Source: Meira nashicola (lineage: Eukaryota; Basidiomycota; Exobasidiomycetes; Exobasidiales; Brachybasidiaceae). Taken from it: DNA of 64,000 nucleotides. Below the pieces are notes generated by a model that was not told where the DNA came from, ran no database searches, and was given only the letters and a program-made list of their open reading frames with translations. Positions 48,970 through 59,579 of the stretch are shown here, piece after piece. Each line of letters opens with the position of its first letter. Position 1 is the stretch's first letter. Location of the stretch: contig BCJU01000005.1 in assembly GCA_001600355.1 (NCBI GenBank), forward strand, positions 62,001 to 126,000, written 5' to 3'. Both the position numbers and the translations under genes were made by a program.

Positions 48970-51777
48970 ATGGCAATGTCGGGAAGGAGTGTATTACCAA
49001 TCTTACACTTTAATGATGTTTATCGTGTTCAACAAACATCAAAACAAGGTACCATCTCTGCCGACCAATTTGCAGCAAAGATTGCGCAAATTCGAACAAA
49101 ATGGGGAGAAAGAAGTCGTGCTTTAGCATTTTTAGAAGAGGAAGAAGGACATCAAAAAGGCAAGGTTGATGATGATGATGAGAATGAAGAACGATCAAAG
49201 CACATTCAACATACCTCTCCATCTTCCTCTGATCCTTTACGTGGTTTAACATTATTTTCTGGAGATGTTTTTAATCCAAGTATAGAATCAAGTGTAACAC
49301 GCGGAGAACATATGATCGAAATTTTGAATGCAATGTCAATCGATTGTGCATGTTTGGGTAATCATGATTTCGATTTCGGTTATCCGCATTTATGTAAACT
49401 TATGCCACAAACAAATTTTCCTTGGACGTTTTCAAATATTGCAGATGTTCAACATACAGATCCTCAACGTGGTCATGAGATTGAACCACAAGAAACAGAC
49501 AGACAAGTTGATGGAACTTTGCGTGCTTGGGTAACGGAATTGCATGACGGCGTTCGAGTTGGTTGTATTGGTTTGGTAGAAAGAGATTGGATCGCTACCG
49601 TTCCTGCTTTTCCTCCAAACTTTCGTTATAGAGGAATGGTGGAAATTGCAAAAAAGCTTTCGAAAGAATTACGAGATCCTGATGGACCGCATAAATGTGA
49701 TCTGATTGTCGCTTTAACGCATTGCAGATTACCAAACGATATCGACCTTGCCAACGCATTGGGTGCCACTAGCAATTCACCTGAAGATCAGCATGGTGTT
49801 GATCTTATTTTGGGAGGACATGATCATACTTATTATATTGGTAATGGGATTGATAAATATGAAGGTGAAGAATGGGGAACATCTATGCCAGGAACAGAAA
49901 AAGACAAGAGTTGCATGTTGGTCAAAAGCGGAACAGATTTCCACGATCTGAGTGAGATTGAGCTAGAATTAAGCGAACCAAAAGAAGGAGTGATACGAAG
50001 ACGAAGAATAATTGGTGCAAATGTTCGACGTCATAAAACAAAGCCAAACGATCAAACATTGCCAGAATTGAAAGCACATATTGACGAATTGATGAATCGT
50101 GTCGATCAGGCTACAGGACAACCTGTTGCATTTGCAATGACTTCATTAGATTGTCGAATGGATAAAGTTCGTACGGATGAAGCAGGTGTGGGTAATTTTA
50201 TTGCAGATATTCTTTTGCACAGTTATGATGATGCATTACGTCAACGTGATCAACGTGGCGAATTCGAAGAAAGAAGAGCAGATGATGCACGAGAGGTGGA
50301 TTTGGCATTCATCTGTGGAGGAAGTTTACGTGGTGATGAAGAATTTGGACCGGGCATCATTACTTTACGTGATATTTTGACAATTATGCCATTTGAAGAT
50401 GCGGTAATCGTTCGAAATTTAAAGGGGAAAGATATTTTGGAAGCTTTGGAGAATGGTTTGGGTGCCTATCCAAGCCAAGAAGGCCGCTTTCCACAAGTAG
50501 CCGGTATTTCCGTCGATTGGGATTCAAGTAGACCACCAGGACAACGTGTGGTCGAAGTGCGATTACTCAAAGATGTGCACTTGTTTGATGATGAAGGCAA
50601 ACGAGAAGTTTCAACAAATACTAACGGCAATGCATCGCCGGCAACAGAAGGTGGTGAAGGAGCAGAAACATATGCATTCGAGCGTAAAGAAGAAGGTGGA
50701 TATTCGATCGAAGTAAACAAACCACGAATTCGCAAAGGAGCAAAGTTAGATCCTGATCGTGTTTATCGAGTGGTCACGCGTGAATATATGGGCGATGGTC
50801 ACGATGGATATGCGGCATTAAATCGAGCTTGTGGCGAAGATTTGGTCGATCACGAAAATGGAAGTTTGATGAGTACCCAAGTACGTAAATTCCTGCTTGG
50901 AGCATCGTTAATTTGGCGATTGAAAGCATTTCGCGATCAAGCCAAAGACGATGGACTATCCGTTGTTGGTCAAAAGGAAACTCTTTCTCATAAAACTAGA
51001 AAAGCCATCGAACGAGCTCATGCTCTTTCTGATCCACCTTTCATATCACATTCATTGCTCAAAAGTCATAATCCTAGTGCTATACAGGCTACATCTGCCG
51101 GTGCTGAGAGTGCCCATGCAGCACAAGATACCAAAGTTGATTCAGGAAAAGCGACTCCCAAGAAAGCAGAATCACGTAGGGTGGTTGTGGATTCCAGTCC
51201 TGGTGCATTTAGAGATGCGATGCACGTAGGCGCAAGTGAACATCATTCTCATTATGATGCAGCTTCAAAGCATTTCCGAGATTCTCGTATTCCAGCCAAT
51301 GCCCGATTACGTTCTCCACTTTCAGCCTCTTCACTTCGTAATGATCGTATTGATCGTTCAATCGATTCAGTCCTTGCTGGTGATGATGGCGGAATGACAG
51401 GAGATGATTCGCATTTGAGTAACGGAAGTATTTCTGCCGATGAAGGAGAACAAGATTCGAGTAACTTTTTACGTGAATTGAGAAGAAGAAATGAAGATGA
51501 GCTTGCAGAAGTTGGTTCTGTTTCTTCAGCAGGGGATAATGAATCTCCATCAGCTTTTCGCTATCCAACATCTGCATCCACAATGATGGGTAGCAACGAT
51601 GATCTTTTGATGGCTGGATCTTCTTACTTTTCACCGAAAGCGATCAGAAAACATGTCGAAGTAACGGCTGAAGATGGTGCTCTTTTACGTTCTTCAGAAG
51701 GAAGTTTAGCTATTATCGCACCTATGCGTGATGGTCGTTTGGTCGACCTTTCGAGGATTAAGACAAAGAATAAATAG
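48970..51777 (+). CDS. 5'-nucleotidase-like calcineurin-fold metallophosphatase, probably cytosolic
   Basis: A 935-residue intronless protein. Residues about 8-300 are a metallophosphatase domain: HFNDVY (13-18), SGDVFNPS, GNHDFDFG (G130-H132-D133), LTHCRLPND and GGHDHTYY (282 onward), the metal-ligand set of the UshA/5'-nucleotidase family. Residues about 370-640 match the 5'-nucleotidase C-terminal domain (VGNFIADILLHSY; FICGGSLRG; YRVVTREYMGDGHDGY). There is no signal peptide or GPI signal, so it is probably cytosolic, unlike most family members. The last 280 residues are a Ser/Asp-rich disordered tail. Substrate is not decided. Confidence 0.87.
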   Translation: MAMSGRSVLPILHFNDVYRVQQTSKQGTISADQFAAKIAQIRTKWGERSRALAFLEEEEGHQKGKVDDDDENEERSKHIQHTSPSSSDPLRGLTLFSGDVFNPSIESSVTRGEHMIEILNAMSIDCACLGNHDFDFGYPHLCKLMPQTNFPWTFSNIADVQHTDPQRGHEIEPQETDRQVDGTLRAWVTELHDGVRVGCIGLVERDWIATVPAFPPNFRYRGMVEIAKKLSKELRDPDGPHKCDLIVALTHCRLPNDIDLANALGATSNSPEDQHGVDLILGGHDHTYYIGNGIDKYEGEEWGTSMPGTEKDKSCMLVKSGTDFHDLSEIELELSEPKEGVIRRRRIIGANVRRHKTKPNDQTLPELKAHIDELMNRVDQATGQPVAFAMTSLDCRMDKVRTDEAGVGNFIADILLHSYDDALRQRDQRGEFEERRADDAREVDLAFICGGSLRGDEEFGPGIITLRDILTIMPFEDAVIVRNLKGKDILEALENGLGAYPSQEGRFPQVAGISVDWDSSRPPGQRVVEVRLLKDVHLFDDEGKREVSTNTNGNASPATEGGEGAETYAFERKEEGGYSIEVNKPRIRKGAKLDPDRVYRVVTREYMGDGHDGYAALNRACGEDLVDHENGSLMSTQVRKFLLGASLIWRLKAFRDQAKDDGLSVVGQKETLSHKTRKAIERAHALSDPPFISHSLLKSHNPSAIQATSAGAESAHAAQDTKVDSGKATPKKAESRRVVVDSSPGAFRDAMHVGASEHHSHYDAASKHFRDSRIPANARLRSPLSASSLRNDRIDRSIDSVLAGDDGGMTGDDSHLSNGSISADEGEQDSSNFLRELRRRNEDELAEVGSVSSAGDNESPSAFRYPTSASTMMGSNDDLLMAGSSYFSPKAIRKHVEVTAEDGALLRSSEGSLAIIAPMRDGRLVDLSRIKTKNK

Positions 51778-52104
51778 AGGGATGGTTGGTGTTTGTTTGA
51801 ACGATTCAGATACATTTGTACACTTTCTACAATCCAAAAACGTGAACTAGAAATGATAGAGTGAGAAAAGCTGAGTCAATAAAACAGATACAGATAGACC
51901 TTATTAGAACACACGTCACCACACCAAATGATTGTTTTTTGAAATAATTAATTGCAAAGCAGGTACATGGCAGTCAACGAAGCTGCATTCCTTTGCCATC
52001 ACCCACTTTCATCCATTGAGTCGGAGACGTTTTGAAAGAAAGCAAATGGGAGACAAAAAGGAAAAAGAGGAAAAAAGTTTTGAAAAAGGAAGGGCGCGCG
52101 TCTC
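51778..52104. other. Intergenic, 3' flanks of nucleotidase-like and U2 genes
   Basis: About 330 bases between convergent transcription units. A/G-rich sequence with no coding sequence supported. Confidence 0.4.
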
Positions 52105-52288
52105 AAGGCGAGAGTGTAATGCCAAGGACACACATGGCAACGGTGTTGGCAAGCCAAATTGAACCGAAGCCCCCATTAAGCAAAAAGAAAGTTGACGTAA
52201 AACATCTCCGAAGAGATGGATGTAGACGTCAATCTACATAGAACAGATACTACACTTGATCTAAGCCAAAAGGCCGAAAAGGTGAGGG
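52105..52288 (-). ncRNA. U2: U2 spliceosomal snRNA
   Basis: On the minus strand, reading down from about 52288, the sequence gives CTTTTCGGCCTTTTGGCTT, then AGATCAAGTGTAGTATCTGT and TCT. This is the near-invariant 5' part of U2: stem-loop I, and the GUAGUA branch-site pairing element (within plus-strand 52246-52255). Next is a perfect 7-bp hairpin at the stem IIa position (ATGTAGA / TCTACAT), then a hairpin CATCTC-TTCG-GAGATG at the IIb position, a T-rich Sm-like site (CTTTCTTTTTG), and 3' stem-loops (GCCAA...TTGGC). U2 pairs with the intron branch site in the spliceosome. The 5' end is placed within a few bases; the 3' end is approximate. A TATA-like GTATTTATTTTG lies about 35-45 bases upstream. 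Confidence 0.92.
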
Positions 52289-55200
52289 AACAGAAAGAAG
52301 AGTTGCAAAACACAAAATCAAAATAAATACTTGCGCTGGATGAAAAAAAAATTATGCATACGCCCAATTGACTTCAGCGCACGCACAAACCATTTTGACT
52401 TAGCTAAAGTGAAAGAAGCACGTGCACAGTATCTGTGATCTTAGAAAAGAACAATTGACGAAGACGCGTTCATTGCAACAGGGGTAACGCGTTTGAAACA
52501 ATATACACGATTCTACTCACGCTATACCAATTCATCAAACAAAAGCATTGTTCTCCTTGCATACGATGTGAAATTTACATAAATCGGAGCCTGAACTTGT
52601 TTATGAACGGAGAGGATGCATTTGATCAGCAATGAAACATGACTTTACCTTTTTAAGCTCAACGGGCATGTATATATTGTCCATTTAAAATGATTTTTAC
52701 GCATTTTAGCATTCTTGCTTACACATCATCTAATTTAGTCAGATCTAATGGAAGTCATGCACTCAGTATAATCACCGTACAGGCTACCCTATGTACGTAC
52801 ATCGGTCAAATGCAAGGATAAGCAGGTACGAAAATCATTTCACCGGATGTATAAATCTCACGCAAAAGTTGACTAGGGTTGAAATTTTTTGACGTGCGAG
52901 ATCATTGGAATTTGTATAAAATAAATTCCGAAAAGCGTGAGACCGGATAAGACCCCTTTTCGCACTCATCCTTACATCTTTTTCTTCATCCGAAACACAT
53001 TCCGTACGATCTTTTTCCGTTTCAAGATAAGGTAAGACGATTGAAAATTTTTATCTAGATATGGATAAGTCAAGGAAACAGTTTGGATCGGCGATCGCTG
53101 ACCTACAATTGTCTAACTGCAAGTGGCTTTACGCTTGTCAGAATAGCGAACAATACAATTTTAACGTCATCTGGCACGTCGGGCTCTAGAATGGGCACAA
53201 TGCACTCTGACAAATAGGCGTTCATTTACACAATGGTAGTGCGGGTGCCGGGAAAACATTATTGTTACGCGACTTTTGCTACGCGCCGGCGCTGCTCTGA
53301 AACCAACACTTTTTCTTCACTTTATTGCTTGCTACCCATGCTATAAACCTTAAATCTTTCGGCGAATTTCGCACGGTTCGGATCTGATTGTTTCATTCAT
53401 TAGACGAAAAAAGGTCTAGCTCCTGAAAAACATACAGAGTAGTGATGAATAAATATTAATTAAATAAATATCCTTTTGTTGTTTGTCTTTATGAGAAAAT
53501 GGAACGTTGTCTTTTGAAATCAAACAAACTTAAAATGGCCGTTGCCTCGGTCCTCTTAGATTAATTAATATATAAATCCACTAATTCAGACTCTATTGTT
53601 GATATTTATCCATTCATTGAAAGCAAACAGTCATTCTTTGCAAACGTCGCCTTCCTTTATGTACGTCTCATTATCTTTTAGCGTGTTCAATATTCTGAAA
53701 TCACGCAACTGCGGGACATACCCACCCCTCCCTTTGTCCCACACATTGACTTAGAAAATAAGCTTTATCTTTTAAAATCGGTTGTTCAAAAATAAGAAAA
53801 CTTTTTCATGAATTACCTTTATCTTTTCGCTGACACAAATAACTTTATAAGCGTTGAGCCTCCCGCTTTTGCTTCATTCTTCATGACGTTGACATTTCCA
53901 TCTCCGCCTGAGCACATACACGCCTACGCATGTAGGGTACAGAGACAGAGGGAAATGGATATTATTTGCGTGCTTTCGGTTCTTCCTCGCACTAAAGAGA
54001 CAATGCGTCCATGATTTTATTTAAAAAAAAAAGCTAAAAATACGCGTATGTATCCTGGTGTGTGAAATTCTTAAACGTGGGGAGGGGCGAGCGATGTGTG
54101 TGTGTGTGTACGAGTTTATTTAATTCGTGGCTGTTTAATAAAAAATTCCGGCGTAAAAAGATAAAACTATAAATCGAGTCTTGATTTTCCCCGTTTTTAT
54201 CAAATAAGTTTCTTGATGGGTGAGGTGCGTGCATAAATTCTTGCATATTTATGCATATAGGCAGTTTAGAACCCTTAAGATTGCAAATGACCTCTTCTTT
54301 TCTTGCAACGGAGTTATCCCCTCACCACGACGATCGAAAGAATCAAATTAGCTTTGAAGCGGACGGATACGTTGTACTTCGATCGTGCTAAAATAAAGGA
54401 CCCTAGATGGGTTCGAACCTCATCTCATTTTAGATTTCTTTATTTGATTTTGTTTAGACCCTCATTTATGCTTTGAAGTTGAAAAGAGTCCCACTTGTTT
54501 GTTAAGGGAATGAAAAGTTGAGCTGCAGATCATCAGTCTTTGAAGGGAAAAAATGTCACATCTCTAACGCGCGCCTCCCGTCCGTAACGAAAAAATGTGA
54601 CTTGTAAATGGGAAGATGCCATGCATGCATGGAAGCACGCACATGAGAAAGGGCGTAGTAGCCCAGTTGTGCTAGGTAGTGCGGAAGAAGAAATCATTAT
54701 AATCCAATATTAGGGGCACAAAATCCCGTTTTTTCCAGTGGAGAAATTTATTGCGGATGTACTGCATCGGTTCAAGAAAAAAAAGTATGTATGCATTGCT
54801 GCTGCATGTTGCTCAATGATAAGACGTCCTCATAGATCGAGAGTTTTAGTATGGCTGCCTACAAGCATTTTAATGAATAAATCGTGGCTTTCGCATAAGC
54901 TACGTCTACATATGTAATTGATGAAACTTCCTCTTGTTGGACATGCCATATCTCTCTCGTTCTCCGATCACTCTGTCCATTTCAACGCGTCGATCTAGAA
55001 GTCAGAACGCCGCTCTCTCCGCCTTTTTATTTGATATCTATTCTCGTCAAAAAGAAAGAGGCTTTTCCCGTACATAACTCGAAAAAAAAAACAAATCTAG
55101 ATTTCCGGAAAGAGGCCGGCATTATTCAAATCGAACGAAACTTGGCATTGAAGTTTTTGATAATCCCTTTGCCTCCTTTATCACTATCATCCTCATCATT

Positions 55201-55646
55201 GTCATCATCACAATCTTGTCAATGTCAACGCATTGATTCCTTGCAAAAACCTTCAACATAGATCAAAGCGTTAACTCTTGCAACTTTGACCTCCGCCTCA
55301 TTACGAACTTTTCAAAAGCATACGCCGCTTCTTTATTGGATTATATTGTTTGCGGTATTTTTAGTACCGCTGTTTTAAATATTCAAAGGGAATTTCACAT
55401 TCAGCCTCAATTAAACGTGCATGAATGCCGTAAGATTATCAGAGTAAACGTCAACAAGCAAGTGAAAATTTTCTTTATTTTTATATTATTGCTTGCCAAG
55501 ACACTGTCATCATCGTCTTTTTGTGATCGGCATACCGCTGGTAAGCTTTCACATTGATCAACAACATCTTATCATACACTTCCGCCAGTCTCCATTTAAG
55601 CGACACCTTTTCTTTGCTCTTCTTCTTCTTTCCATAAGCATTCAAA
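52289..55646. other. Long gene-poor region upstream of the PAS-kinase-like gene
   Basis: About 3.36 kb without a supported protein-coding gene. It begins with the U2 promoter. It has a TG microsatellite (about 54094-54109), TACATATGTA at 54907-54916, a TGCATGCA palindrome (54622-54629), a B-box-like near-palindrome (54405-54425) and pyrimidine-rich leader-like sequence with CATCATC repeats (55180-55215). Other RNA genes could hide here; I could not recognise any. Confidence 0.4.
54094..54109. repeat. TG dinucleotide microsatellite
   Basis: An uninterrupted TG run of about eight units in intergenic sequence; likely polymorphic between strains. Confidence 0.7.
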
Positions 55647-58361
55647 ATGCTACAAAGATCAAGACCGGCACATATTGTGTCAAATATGCAAAATACATCA
55701 CAAGATCATTCAGCCGATCAAGATGGTGATATTCTCATGATGAATTCAACATACGATAGCAGCAGCAGAGATCATACAAATGATTCAGATATACCTTGTT
55801 CGTCAAGTATGGCAATAAAGATGGGCATGTCTTCTCGCGGATCGGCCGATTCGCTTGCATCAACAGCTTCTTCATCTTCGCTAAATCAAGAACCTGAACT
55901 CTCACAATCTTTTGGATCAACAAGGAGCTATGATTTGATGACACCTATTAAGCCATTACAAAATTTACACCCATCCAATCAATCCATCAAACGATTTTCA
56001 ATCGCAGCTTCTTTAGACGCTGCTACAACCGCAGCCATTCAAGCCAAATTACATCAATCTCCCCATATCAGTCCACGTACGTTATCGGATACACCTTTAC
56101 GTCGTGATGAGAATCAAGTAACATCAACAACTTCTCCCTCTCAGGAAAGTCAAAAGAAATCTTCTTTGGGTTTGCACCTCAACCATGCCTCTGATGTTGT
56201 CCGTGTTGAACCAAGAAAGAACCCGCCTCCAGGATTGGCCGGAAGATTGAAGATCAATTTACCGAGCAATAAATTACAAAGTGATGGTCCAATCACGCCA
56301 GGCGGTCACGCCGCAATCGGTGCACGGGATGGAGCAGCAAATGGAGGATTCCCAATGAGCCCTTTTGAACCACCAACGCCGCTTTTGTTACCACAAGATC
56401 AACAATCAATGATGATGACCATGAGCCCGATCAATACCACTCCAACGCAAAGACCTATCCTTGCTCATCGTCATTCAAGTGGAAGGCCAACACCTTTGAT
56501 TATGTCACCATTGACAAAAGAGTTATCATCTTTGGGTATGCGAAAAACAATGAGTTCAAATTCAAAAGGATCAGAATCAGGTTCAATCTCGTCTTCACAA
56601 AGGAGCGTTGCTTCAGAAGCTTCTTCTGCCACTTCAGCATCAACACTTTTAACGCCACCTTTTTCTCCATTCACACAAGCCAAAACTATTTCCACCGAAT
56701 CAGATGTCTCCTCTCTTAATGTTGGTATTCCTACTACTCCTTTTGATCCTTCTCAAAGGTCTATTAGTGGAGGAAGTGCTTCAAGTGCAGTAAGTACAAC
56801 TGCTGTTGCTTCTCCTTCTTCGGGTAATGCAAAAGCACCAAGAACTGTTTCACCAAGACCCAAGGTAAGCAAAGCCGTCAAGTCTGCTCCTTATCCATCA
56901 CCTTCCCGTGAGGATAACAAAGCAAGTTCAGTATTCATGAGCATCACGCAATCTCAACCATCTTCGAGCTACTTTGAAGCACCACAAAAATCCAATGCAA
57001 CGCCCACCACTGCTACAACATCACCTCTGGCTCCTTCAATCTTACGTGATGTTGTTAAACCACCTGGTCTTTCTGGCAAACAATTGACAACTCCTTCTTC
57101 GGCAAAGATGGAAAAATGTTTATCTGAACCTGTGCCCAGAACAGTATCTGCTCGCCATTTGGCAAACCGGACATTACATCCAGTCTTTGCACGCAATTAT
57201 GCATTAGGAGATGAATTGGGTAGCGGTGGTTTTGGCTTCGTGGTCGGAGCAACAAGAATTTCCGATGGATTACCTGTTGCGGTTAAATTTATCTGGAAAG
57301 AAAAAGTACCAAGTCATGGTTGGGTAAGGGACGATAAATTTGGAGCAATTCCAATGGAAGCTTTCGTTTTGAAGGTGATCGATAGCCCTTTTGTGGTGAA
57401 ATTTGTTGATCTTTTTGCCGATGGTGAATTTTTCTATTTGATTATGGAACATCACGGTTCACCATGGAAAGCACCTCAAAGTGGCGAAGATGAAAAGATG
57501 GATGAAACGCCAGTTTTGGAAAACAAACAAGAAGATAAAACATTAAAAGCCATCAAGCCAAGTAATTCTAAAGCACAACATCTTTCACCCATTAACACAA
57601 AAGCCACTTTGCCTGCTGATAATGGTCCAGCACCTTCTCCTACATTCGCAGTCTTTCCACCGGGTAGTGATGTACCTTTGAAAAGCGAAGAAGTACTTTC
57701 AAGTAGCCCAACAGCAATGTCACCTTCTTCGGATAGTGATGTAAGCGAACTTTCTGCTTATTCTTCTACAAGCTCTTTGCGACCAGCGCCAATGGAACGT
57801 AGATCATCTTGTGATTTATTTGAATGTATCGAACAGCATTCAAGTTTATCAGAAGATAAAGCAAGATGGGTTTTTGCACAAATCGTTGAAGCAGTTTATG
57901 ATTTGGATAAACGTGGAATTTGTCATCGTGATATCAAGGATGAAAATTGTGTTGTTGACCGTGACTTTAACGTGAAATTGATCGATTTCGGATCAGCGGT
58001 GATCACTGATCCACGTAAGCCAATGCCTTACTTTAATCGCTTTTTCGGTACGATGACATTTGCATCAAGTGAAATCCTTCAAGGAAAGCAATATCGTGCT
58101 CCACATGCAGAAATTTGGAGTTTAGGTGTCTTATTGAGCATCTTACTTAGTGGAGAATGCCCTTTTGCTGATCCACAAGCAGCAATTCGTGGTAAGATTT
58201 CTAAACCTTCAAAGCCATATAGTAAGGAAGCAATGGATCTTTTGATTGGATGTTTACAGGTTGATCCTGATAGACGTGCAACAATTCGTGAAGTTCGACA
58301 ACATCCTTGGGTGCGTAAAGCATGGGAACAACGTAGTAATCGTCGTGCATTTACACATTAA
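55647..58361 (+). CDS. Serine/threonine kinase with PAS-kinase-type catalytic domain
   Basis: A 904-residue intronless protein. The first 510 residues are disordered and Ser/Thr/Pro-rich, and I see no PAS domain in them. The kinase domain begins LGDELGSGGFGFVVG and has K547 in VAVKFIWK, HRDIKDEN (H760, D762), DFG (D780) and FFGTMTFASSEIL. The following YRAPHAEIWSLGVLLSILLSG block is like that of PAS kinases (Psk1/Rim15-neighbour CAMK group). All catalytic residues are present. An insertion of about 110 Ser/Pro-rich residues splits the domain after YLIMEHHG. It is probably a metabolic or stress-signalling kinase; that is inference from family. Long upstream region suggests complex regulation. 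Confidence 0.87.
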   Translation: MLQRSRPAHIVSNMQNTSQDHSADQDGDILMMNSTYDSSSRDHTNDSDIPCSSSMAIKMGMSSRGSADSLASTASSSSLNQEPELSQSFGSTRSYDLMTPIKPLQNLHPSNQSIKRFSIAASLDAATTAAIQAKLHQSPHISPRTLSDTPLRRDENQVTSTTSPSQESQKKSSLGLHLNHASDVVRVEPRKNPPPGLAGRLKINLPSNKLQSDGPITPGGHAAIGARDGAANGGFPMSPFEPPTPLLLPQDQQSMMMTMSPINTTPTQRPILAHRHSSGRPTPLIMSPLTKELSSLGMRKTMSSNSKGSESGSISSSQRSVASEASSATSASTLLTPPFSPFTQAKTISTESDVSSLNVGIPTTPFDPSQRSISGGSASSAVSTTAVASPSSGNAKAPRTVSPRPKVSKAVKSAPYPSPSREDNKASSVFMSITQSQPSSSYFEAPQKSNATPTTATTSPLAPSILRDVVKPPGLSGKQLTTPSSAKMEKCLSEPVPRTVSARHLANRTLHPVFARNYALGDELGSGGFGFVVGATRISDGLPVAVKFIWKEKVPSHGWVRDDKFGAIPMEAFVLKVIDSPFVVKFVDLFADGEFFYLIMEHHGSPWKAPQSGEDEKMDETPVLENKQEDKTLKAIKPSNSKAQHLSPINTKATLPADNGPAPSPTFAVFPPGSDVPLKSEEVLSSSPTAMSPSSDSDVSELSAYSSTSSLRPAPMERRSSCDLFECIEQHSSLSEDKARWVFAQIVEAVYDLDKRGICHRDIKDENCVVDRDFNVKLIDFGSAVITDPRKPMPYFNRFFGTMTFASSEILQGKQYRAPHAEIWSLGVLLSILLSGECPFADPQAAIRGKISKPSKPYSKEAMDLLIGCLQVDPDRRATIREVRQHPWVRKAWEQRSNRRAFTH

Positions 58362-58914
58362 AGTTTCAAAAAAATGAACAATATTGACGAAAAGTCATAC
58401 AATATATACCCAATCACATTAATACTTTTTCTTTCTCTCTCTAATCTACTCCTCTCTCTTTCATCTAATCAGCGTCATCTCTTCCTCGCATCACTTCATG
58501 TTTCTCTCAGCATATCAAGCTTCTCTCAGCACAATATTTTTTCTCATCGTACTATTATACTCGCACTCGAACACTTCATTTAGTGATTTGTCCCTTTTAT
58601 CTTAACTGTATCATATATGGCATCAATCCTCTACTTTAATGAGAAACCTTTTTTCATTGACATCACTGTGTGTATTTAGAATATGGTAATTGGCTTAGAG
58701 TGTCACGTGGCTATCATATTTTTCTCACTTTATTCATATGTTAAAGCGCGTTTAAGCTACGCGACAAGTGCAGTGTATGCAAATTCAAATGCATGCACGA
58801 AGCAATAGAATGTCAAAACTGGAGATCAATCTTTAGTGGATGGTTAAATGCTTCAATCATCCTTTGTGACTTACTACGACAGCCCATTTTGACAAGAAGG
58901 AAATCAAAATCAAA
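58362..58914. other. Intergenic, kinase 3' flank and SMD3 promoter
   Basis: About 550 bases. A CT-rich block at 58425-58500, and TCACGTGG at 58703-58710, about 205 bases before the SMD3 ATG. No coding sequence is seen. Confidence 0.45.
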
Positions 58915-59451
58915 ATGGCTGATAAACTTGGAATTCCTGTTAGGTTATTACACGAAAGTTTAGGGCATGTTGTAACGATTGAAGTAAAGGGTGGAGCGAC
59001 ATATAGAGGACAATTGTATGAAGGTGAGTATGAATTAAAAAAAGGGATCAAAAGGGAATGATCACACTAACGTTTAATCATAATCACTAACAGCTGAAGA
59101 TAATTTAAACGTAAGCATGAAAGAAATCACAGTTACAGCAAGAGATGGACAACAATCAAAATTAGAAACTGTTTATATACGTGGAAGTATGATAAGATTT
59201 ATCATCGTTCCAGATATGTTACAACAAGCTCCAATGTTTAAACGTGTAGGTCCAAATGCAATGAAAGGTCGTGGAATCGGTAGCGCTCGTGGAAGGGCAA
59301 CGATTATTAGAGGTGAGTTTTATTTTAGACTTATTTTTGCTAAATATACCGCTGACAAATTTCCTTTTCCCATACAGCTCAAAATAGACGCGGACGAGGA
59401 GGAGGTAGAGGTGCTCCACCGCCGCCAAGTGGACCAAGTATTCGTCGATGA
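58915..59451 (+). CDS. SMD3: Small nuclear ribonucleoprotein SmD3
   Basis: Three exons: 58915-59023, 59094-59312 and 59378-59451; introns of 70 and 65 nt (donors GTGAGT; acceptors ACAG). The joined frame gives 133 residues. [20 protein letters not shown] and [20 protein letters not shown] form Sm motif 1, and [17 protein letters not shown] is Sm motif 2. The C-terminus is the RG-rich tail (RGRGGGRG) that is arginine-methylated in other eukaryotes. SmD3 is part of the Sm ring on U1, U2, U4 and U5 snRNAs. Size and sequence agree well with the family. The first exon does not stand out as an open frame by itself. Confidence 0.95.
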
Positions 59452-59579
59452 AAATAATTCAACACAGCATTGTATACTAATCACAAAATCGAGAAAAAGG
59501 TTACGCATCGTATATGTATTGAAAGGTATATTATACATGAATTAGTGTAGTCTTGAGTGAGAAAGGCTTTTTATATTCA

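Noticed and set aside
54285..54431. tRNA candidate ending in the T-arm at 54405-54425
   Set aside because: The required 5' acceptor AAATGAG is not found; the closest word (AAATGAC at about 54285) is too far away and is not followed by an A-box.
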